DNA of 64,000 bases from Bretschneidera sinensis (lineage: Eukaryota > Streptophyta > Magnoliopsida > Brassicales > Akaniaceae), in assembly GCA_023935145.1 (NCBI GenBank), contig CM043698.1, positions 143,324,001 through 143,388,000 on the forward strand, given 5' to 3'. Positions 63,536 through 64,000 of this stretch are shown here, piece by piece. Each line of letters starts with the position of its first letter. The stretch's first letter is position 1. Below the pieces are notes generated by a model. The model was not told where the DNA came from and did not search any database. It saw nothing but the letters and a program-made list of their open reading frames with translations. A program made the translations under genes and the position numbers.

Positions 63536-64000
63536 ATGATTAAAAAGGACAGTTTTGAAAAAAAAAGAGAGCAACAATCATGGAACAAGAGTGAAGTGGA
63601 AAACAAGAGCCCCGTGCCATTACCCTATAATTAACTCCATGGGACAATTCAAACAGTGAGAAATATTACCTAATCATAGATTCATAGTTATAAGCACAAT
63701 TTTTTGATAATTAAAATGTATAAATAGAAAGAAACACGCATCAAGGGGGTGCAACCCATGTACAAGGCCATAGTTATAAACACAATAGACGAAAGAAAAG
63801 GGAATAGTTGTACTGATCCGTCATAAAATATATGCAATTCAATATTGAATAAATAAATATGACATTAGATGTTTGAATAACCAAAAAGGAGATTACTGAA
63901 GAAAAATATGGCATCACTAAAATGACAAACTGGTTCAAACAGAATATAAGATGACAACGACATACTTTACTGACAACTAATTAAGGTGCTTTGTGTTTCA

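Larger units (their letters stand above)
56818..64000. repeat. Tandem array unit 6 (type 3/6), cut by window end, with Copia insertion
   Basis: Sixth copy, ending inside intron 1 (equivalent to about unit-1 position 5455), so exon 1 of gene F lies beyond the window. From 56818 to about 61190 it is type 3-like. A 655 bp segment is then present twice (61196-61851 and 62881-63535) on either side of a Copia fragment. After the second arm the sequence resembles units 1/4 rather than type 3, so the unit is a recombinant mosaic. Confidence 0.9.

Noticed and set aside
1..64000. Whole array as an assembly artefact (one unit repeated)
   Set aside because: Each unit has private indels, substitutions or insertions (solo LTR, Copia piece, distinct deletions), which a false repeat would not produce; copy number still needs long reads.

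Overview
The window is plant nuclear DNA, probably from a eudicot. It is AT-rich, its genes are split by GT-AG introns, it encodes a plant-specific B3-domain protein, and it carries a solo LTR and a Copia gag fragment. Nothing bacterial or organellar was seen.

Almost the whole window is one tandem array of a roughly 12 kb unit, all copies in the same orientation: unit 1 at 1-11956, unit 2 at 11957-20708 (right end deleted), unit 3 at about 20709-34045 (enlarged by a 2.3 kb solo LTR), unit 4 at 34046-45956, unit 5 at 45957-56817, unit 6 at 56818 to the window end (carrying a Copia fragment). Shared substitutions and a shared deletion pair units 1/4, 2/5 and 3/6. The array is therefore a higher-order repeat: a three-unit block of about 34-36 kb that was itself duplicated.

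Each unit contributes to a split minus-strand gene that no single long ORF shows. Six exons can be read from conserved splice sites, phases and protein similarity: exon 1 (131 nt), a long intron 1 (about 5.4 kb), exon 2 (82 nt), exon 3 (178 nt), then exons 4, 5 and 6 (164, 175 and 86 nt) lying in the right end of the unit to the left. Together they encode a 271-residue protein: the N-terminal Cys/His-rich region of the VAL/HSI2 family (B3 transcriptional repressors that recruit Polycomb and histone deacetylase activity to RY elements), followed at once by a B3 domain and a stop. The CW zinc finger, EAR motif and long C-terminal tail of standard VAL proteins are absent.

Six gene copies (A-F, left to right) are touched. 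A (exons 1-3 in view) is intact as far as it goes. B has a broken exon 2 splice donor and a lost zinc-ligand Cys. C lost its B3 exons to a 2.9 kb deletion, has a broken exon 2 acceptor, a lost Cys and a stop. D (32524-40388) is the only copy that is complete and uninterrupted. E has a stop at codon 23. F carries a broken acceptor, two small indels that cancel, a broken exon 4 donor and a B3 stop. The array looks like one probably functional compact VAL-like gene among decaying copies, shaped by unequal exchange, gene conversion, microhomology deletions and retroelement insertion. The long introns and spacers hold minisatellites, microsatellites and a few unexplained exon-like stretches.
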